Assembly (NCBI GenBank): GCA_035048485.1
Contig: CM068584.1
Location: forward strand, 66,836,179 to 66,900,178
Direction: 5' to 3'
Origin: Pteria penguin
Lineage: Eukaryota > Mollusca > Bivalvia > Pterioida > Pteriidae
Length of the DNA: 64,000 bases
Positions 59,201 through 64,000 of the stretch are shown here, piece by piece. A program made the position numbers and the translations under genes. The notes beneath the pieces are model-generated. The model was not told the origin of the DNA, made no database searches, and saw only the letters and a list, made by a program, of their open reading frames with translations. How positions within the stretch are numbered: the stretch's first letter is position 1; every line of letters starts with the position of its first letter.

Positions 59201-62200
59201 TTTACTTTGACTAAAGGAAAATGAAGAGGGACTTTATTTAAGGGCTTTACGTTTTGTCTCCTAGACAGATCCTTAAAACGCGATTCATACATCACATACA
59301 TACGCTCATGCCCGAGGTTCCGTGCATACTTCATCACTTCTTCACTGGAAAAGATGTAGAAAAATTGAACTTCCCTTGTGTGCGTCGTTGTGCGCTTTGG
59401 GGGCAAGGTCCGGCCCAGCCCTGCCCTCCTGGGTCTGTGTCTTCTTCCGGGCGGCATCTGGAACAACTAAGACAGGTGGCAGATTAGAATTGAACATGAC
59501 ATATGCATCTATCATTGTACTTTGAAAGAGATCTATCATTGAAAAAGGGGACTTTACTTTGACTAAAGGAAAATGAAGAGGGACTTTATTTAAGGTCGTT
59601 ACGTTTTGTGTCCTACAGATGTCCTTAAAACGCGATTCATACATCACATACATACGCTCAGGCCCGAGGTTCCGTGCATACTTCGTCACTTCTTCACTGG
59701 AAAAGATGTAGAAAAATTGAACTTCCCTTGTGTGCGTCCTTGTGCGCTTTGCGGGCAAGGCCTGGCCCAGCCCTGCCCTCCTGGGTCTGTGTCTTCTTCC
59801 GGACGGCATCTGGAACAACTAAGACAGGTGGCAGATTAGAATTGAACATGACATATGCATCTATCATTGTACTTTGAAAGAGATCTATCATTGAAAAAGG
59901 GGACTTTACTTTGACTAAAGGAAAATGAAGAGGGACTTTATTTAAGGGCTTTACGTTTTGTCTCCTAGACAGATCCTTAAAACGCGATTCATACATCACA
60001 TACATACGCTCATGCCCGAGGTTCCGTGCATACTTCATCACTTCTTCACTGGAAAAGATGTAGAAAAATTGAACTTCCCTTGTGTGCGTCGTTGTGCGCT
60101 TTGGGGGCAAGGTCCGGCCCAGCCCTGCCCTCCTGGGTCTGTGTCTTCTTCCGGGCGGCATCTGGAACAACTAAGACAGGTGGCAGATTAGAATTGAACA
60201 TGACATATGCATCTATCATTGTACTTTGAAAGAGATCTATCATTGAAAAAGGGGACTTTACTTTGACTAAAGGAAAATGAAGAGGGACTTTATTTAAGGT
60301 CATTACGTTTTGTGTCCTAGACATGTCCTTGAAACGCGATTCATACATCACATACATACGCTCAGGCCCGAGGTTCCGTGCATACTTCGTCACTTCTTCA
60401 CTGGAAAAGATGTAGAAAAATTGAACTTCCTTTGTGTGCGTCCTTGTGCGCTTTGGGGGCAAGGCCCGGCCCAGCCCTGCCCTCCGGGGTCTGTGTCTTC
60501 TTCCGGGGAGCATTTGGAACAACTAAGACAGGTGGCAGATTAGAATTGAACATGACATATGCATCTATCATTGTACTTTGAAAGAGATCTATCATTGAAA
60601 AAGGGGACTTTACTTTGACTAAAGGAAAATGAAGAGGGACTTTATTTAAGGTCGTTACGTTTTGTGTCCTAGAGATGTCCTTAAAACGCGATTCATACAT
60701 CACATACATACGCTCAGGCCCGAGGTTCCGTGCATACTTCGTCACTTCTTCACTGGAAAAGATGTAGAAAAATTGAACTTCCCTTGTGTGCGTCCTTGTG
60801 CGCCTTGGGGGCAAGGCCCGGCCCAGCCCTGCCCTCCTGGGTCTGTGTCATCTTCCGGGCGGCATCTGGAACAACTAAGACAGGTGGCAGATTAGAATTG
60901 AACATGACATATGCATCTATCATTGTACTTTGAAAGAGATGTATCATTGAAAATGGGGGACTTTACTTTGACTAAAGGAAAATGAAGAGGGACTTTATTT
61001 AAGGTCATTACGTTTTGTGTCCTAGACATGTCCTTAAAACGCGATTCATACATCACATACATACGCTCAGGCCCGAGGTTCCGTGCATACTTCGTCACTT
61101 CTTCACTGGAAAAGATGTAGAAAAATTGAACTTCCCTTGTGTGCGCCCTTGTGCGCTTTGCTGCAAGGCCCGGCCCAGCCCTGCCCTCCTGGGTCTGTGT
61201 CTTCTTCCGGGCGGCATCTGGAACAACTAAGACAGGTGGCAGATTAGAATTGAACATGACATATGCATCTATCATTGTACTTTGAAAGAGATCTATCATT
61301 GAAAAAGGGGACTTTACTTTGACTAAAGGAAAATGAAGAGGGACTTTATTTAAGGTCATTACGTTTTGTGTCCTAGACATGTCCTTAAAACTCGATTCAT
61401 ACATCACATACATACGCTCAGGCCCGAGGTTCCGTGCATACTTCGTCACTTCTTCACTGGAAATGATGAGGAAAAATTGAACTTCCCTTGTGTGCGTCCT
61501 TGTGCGCTTTGGGGGCAAGGCCCGGCCCAGCCCTGCCCTCCTGGGTCTGTGTCTTCTTCCGGGCGGCATCTGGAACAACTAAGACAGGTGGCAGATTAGA
61601 ATTGAACATGACATATGCATCTATCATTGTACTTTGAAAGAGATCTATCATTGAAAAAGGGGACTTTACTTTGACTAAAGGAAAATGAAGAGGGACTTTA
61701 TTTAAGGTCGTTACGTTTTGTGTCCTAGAGATGTCCTTAAAACGCGATTCATACATCACATACATACGCTCAGGCCCGAGGTTCCGTGCATACTTCGTCA
61801 CCTCTTCACTGGAAAAGATGTAGAAAAATTGAACTTCCCTTGTGTGCGCCCTTGTGCACTTTGGGGGCAAGGCCCGGCCCAACCCTGCCCTCCTGGGTGT
61901 GTGTCTTCTTCCGGGCGGCATCTGGAACAACTAAGACAGGTGGCAGATTAGAATTGAACATGACATATGCATCTATCATTGTACTTTGAAAGAGATGTAT
62001 CATTGTAAAAGGGGACTTTACTTTGACTAAAGGAAAATGAAGAGGGACTTTATTTAAGGTCTTTATGTTTTGTGTCCTAGAGATGTCCTTAAAACGCGAT
62101 TCATACATCACATACATACGCTCAGGCCCGAGGTTCCGTGCATACTTCGTCACTTCTTCACTGGAAAAGATGTAGAAAAATTGAACTTCCCTTGTGTGCG

Positions 62201-63830
62201 TCCTTGTGCGCTTTGCGGGCAAGGCCCGGCCCAGCCCTGCCCTCCTGGGTCTGTGTCTTCTTCCGGACGGCATCTGGAACAACTAAGACAGGTGGCAGAT
62301 TAGAATTGAACATGACATATGCATCTATCATTGTACTTTGAAAGAGATCTATCATTGAAAAAGGGGACTTTACTTTGACTAAAGGAAAATGAAGAGGGAC
62401 TTTATTTAAGGGCTTTACGTTTTGTCTCCTAGACAGATCCTTAAAACGCGATTCATACATCACATACATACGCTCATGCCCGAGGTTCCGTGCATACTTC
62501 ATCACTTCTTCACTGGAAAAGATGTAAAAAATTGAACTTCCCTTGTGTGCGTCGTTGTGCGCTTTGGGGGCAAGGCCCGGCCCAGCCCTGCCCTCCTGGG
62601 TCTGTATCTTCTTCCGGGCGGCATCTGGAACAACTAAGACAGGTGGCAGATTAGAATTGAACATGACATATGCATCTATCATTGTACTGTGAAAGAGATT
62701 TATCATTGAAAAAGGGGACTTTACTTTGACTAAAGGAAAATGAAGAGGGACTTTATTTAAGGTCATTACGTTTTGTGTCCTAGACATGTCCTTGAAACGC
62801 GATTCATACATCACATACATACGCTCAGGCCCGAGGTTCCGTGCATACTTCGTCACTTCTTCACTGGAAAAGATGTAGAAAAATTGAACTTCCTTTGTGT
62901 GCGTCCTTGTGCGCTTTGGGGGCAAGGCCCGGCCCAGCCCTGCCCTCCTGGGTCTGTGTCTTCTTCCGGGGAGCATTTGGAACAACTAAGACAGGTGGCA
63001 GATTAGAATTGAACATGACATATGCATCTATCATTGTACTTTGAAAGAGATCTATCATTGAAAAAGGGGACTTTACTTTGACTAAAGGAAAATGAAGAGG
63101 GACTTTATTTAAGGTCGTTACGTTTTGTGTCCTAGAGATGTCCTTAAAACGCGATTCATACATCACATACATACGCTCAGGCCCGAGGTTCCGTGCATAC
63201 TTCGTCACTTCTTCACTGGAAAAGATGTAGAAAAATTGAACTTCCCTTGTGTGCGCCCTTGTGCGCTTTGGGGCAAGGCCCGGACCAGCCCTGCCCTCCT
63301 GGGTCTGTGTCTTCTTCCGGGCGGCATCTGGAACAACTAAGACAGGTGGCAGATTAGAATTGAACATGACATATGCATCTATCATTGTACTTTGAAAGAG
63401 ATCTATCATTGAAAAAGGGGACTTTACTTTGACTAAAGGAAAATGAAGAGGGACTTTATTTAAGGTCATTACGTTTTGTGTCCTAGACATGTCCTTAAAA
63501 CGCGATTCATACATCACATACATACGCTCAGGCCCGAGATTCAATGCATACTTCGTCACTTATTCACTGGAAAAGATGTGGAAAAATTGAACTTCCCTTG
63601 TTTGCGTCCTTTCGCGCTTTGGGGGCAAGGCCCGGCCCAGCCCTGCCCTCCTGGGTCTGTGTCTTCTTCCGGGCGGCATCTGGAACAACTAAGACAGGTG
63701 GCAGATTAGAATTGAACATGACATATGCATCTATCATTGTACTTTGAAAGAGATCTATCATTGAAAAAGGGGACTTTACTTTGACTAAAGGAAAATGAAG
63801 AGGGAATTTATTTAAGCATTTACGTTTTGT
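53277..63830. repeat. Recurring four-unit series within the satellite
   Basis: A series of four marked units (GCGGGCAAGGCC; GGGCTTTACG with GTCTCCTAGACAGATCC; CCTTGAAACGCG with CCGGGGAGCAT; GTCGTTACG with GAGATG) starts at 53277, 56791, 59606 and 62070, that is after 3,514, 2,815 and 2,464 bp (10, 8 and 7 units). Five units from 57143 match those from 59958 at a 2,815-2,816-bp offset. A two-unit step of 704 bp is duplicated at 58902/59606. The unit at 56791 joins markers of two subtypes and looks recombinant. Confidence 0.85.
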
Positions 63831-64000
63831 GTCCTAGACATGTCCTTGAAACGCGATTCATACATCACATACATACGCTCAGGCCCGAGGTTCCGTGCAT
63901 ACTTCGTCACTTCTTCACTGGAAAAGATGTAGAAAAATTGAACTTCCTTTGTGTGCGTCCTTGTGCGCTTTGGGGGCAAGGCCCGGCCCAGCCCTGCCCT

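Larger units (their letters stand above)
26188..64000. repeat. 352-bp satellite array, about 107 registered units, open at the right
   Basis: From 26667 every unit can be put in register by TTTTGTGTCCTAGACATGTCC, giving 107 starts up to 63828; the last unit is cut by the window end. Most units are 352 bp; 342-bp variants recur (for example at 32628, 34730, 37859, 43130, 48388 and 48730), and 341-351-bp variants also occur. The unit has an AT-rich part of about 250 bp and a GC-rich block of about 100 bp. Subtypes are marked by AAGGTCATTACG / GGTCTTTACG / GCATTTACG / GGGCTTTACG / GGTCGTTACG and by GACATG / GACAGG / GAGATG / GACAGA. I do not recognise the unit as a known satellite, rDNA, histone or snRNA gene. 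Open frames up to 386 codons exist on the minus strand but are not supported as genes. Confidence 0.97.

Noticed and set aside
26188..64000. Dozens of 67-386-codon open frames on both strands of the satellite as a tandem protein gene family
   Set aside because: Frames overlap on both strands, most begin at non-ATG codons, indels not divisible by three are common among units, and no domain is recognisable. Long frames arise only where unit length happens to keep phase.
26188..64000. CRISPR array
   Set aside because: The repeat is ~352 bp without unique spacers, in a eukaryotic repeat landscape, and no cas genes are present.
26188..64000. 5S rDNA, histone or snRNA gene cluster
   Set aside because: Unit length would suit 5S arrays, but I find no 5S, U1, U2, U5 or U6 core sequence and no histone motif in the unit on either strand.
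26188..64000. CENP-B box or other defined centromere protein site in the satellite
   Set aside because: No match to the CENP-B box core (TTCG...A..CGGG) with proper spacing was found in the unit, so centromere identity is not claimed.

Overview
The window is eukaryotic, almost certainly from a mollusc and probably a bivalve. The evidence is the repeat content: hairpin-ended elements beginning GCTCACCTGAGC and ending in a GGCCCA/TGGGCC hairpin, tRNA-derived SINEs with a CAATCAATCAACCAACC tail, tandem repeats rich in AAGGTCAAGGTCA, a Ty3/gypsy element and a Penelope-like reverse transcriptase. There are no operons, ribosome-binding sites or CRISPR arrays, and I found no convincing host protein-coding gene, rRNA or tRNA. 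The species cannot be fixed from the sequence alone.

Layout. 1-7.7 kb: small DNA transposons (a 163-bp MITE, a hAT-like end), two hairpin-ended elements with internal tandem repeats, and otherwise featureless DNA. 7.7-13.45 kb, minus strand: a decayed Ty3/gypsy retrotransposon with gag (two zinc knuckles), protease, reverse transcriptase, RNase H, integrase and a charged C-terminal tail. It is broken by several frameshifts and stops, and one reverse transcriptase catalytic Asp is replaced by Tyr. A probable 5' LTR/leader with a TATA box follows at 12.7-13.45 kb. 13.55-15.43 kb, plus strand: a Penelope-like reverse transcriptase broken by one extra base. 15.7-26.2 kb: further repeats, namely a degenerate element with subterminal TAACGNTNGCA motifs, a 0.9-kb TA-flanked element, SINEs, a ~146-bp tandem array interrupted by a pogo-like element, and a 42-bp minisatellite interrupted by a SINE.

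26.2 kb to the end: one uninterrupted satellite array with a ~352-bp unit, in about 107 registered copies plus diverged copies at the left edge, still running at the window end. It fills nearly 60% of the window. Most units carry a four-tract G-quadruplex motif (G3N2 spacing) on the minus strand, equivalent to a C-tract i-motif on the plus strand. The array shows higher-order structure: a 7-unit (2,453 bp) tandem duplication, a recurring multi-unit series in 53-64 kb, and a recurrent 10-bp deletion between TGTGCG repeats. The array begins directly beside the first ~21 bp of a hairpin-ended element like those at 1.0 and 2.6 kb. This suggests, without proving it, that the satellite began as the tandem core of a Helentron-like element.

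Nothing here works as a pathway. The window reads as repeat-rich, gene-poor chromatin in which retroelements, DNA elements and tandem arrays are nested in one another. The open frames inside the satellite are on both strands, overlap each other, and are joined or split by indels that are not multiples of three, so I do not call them genes.
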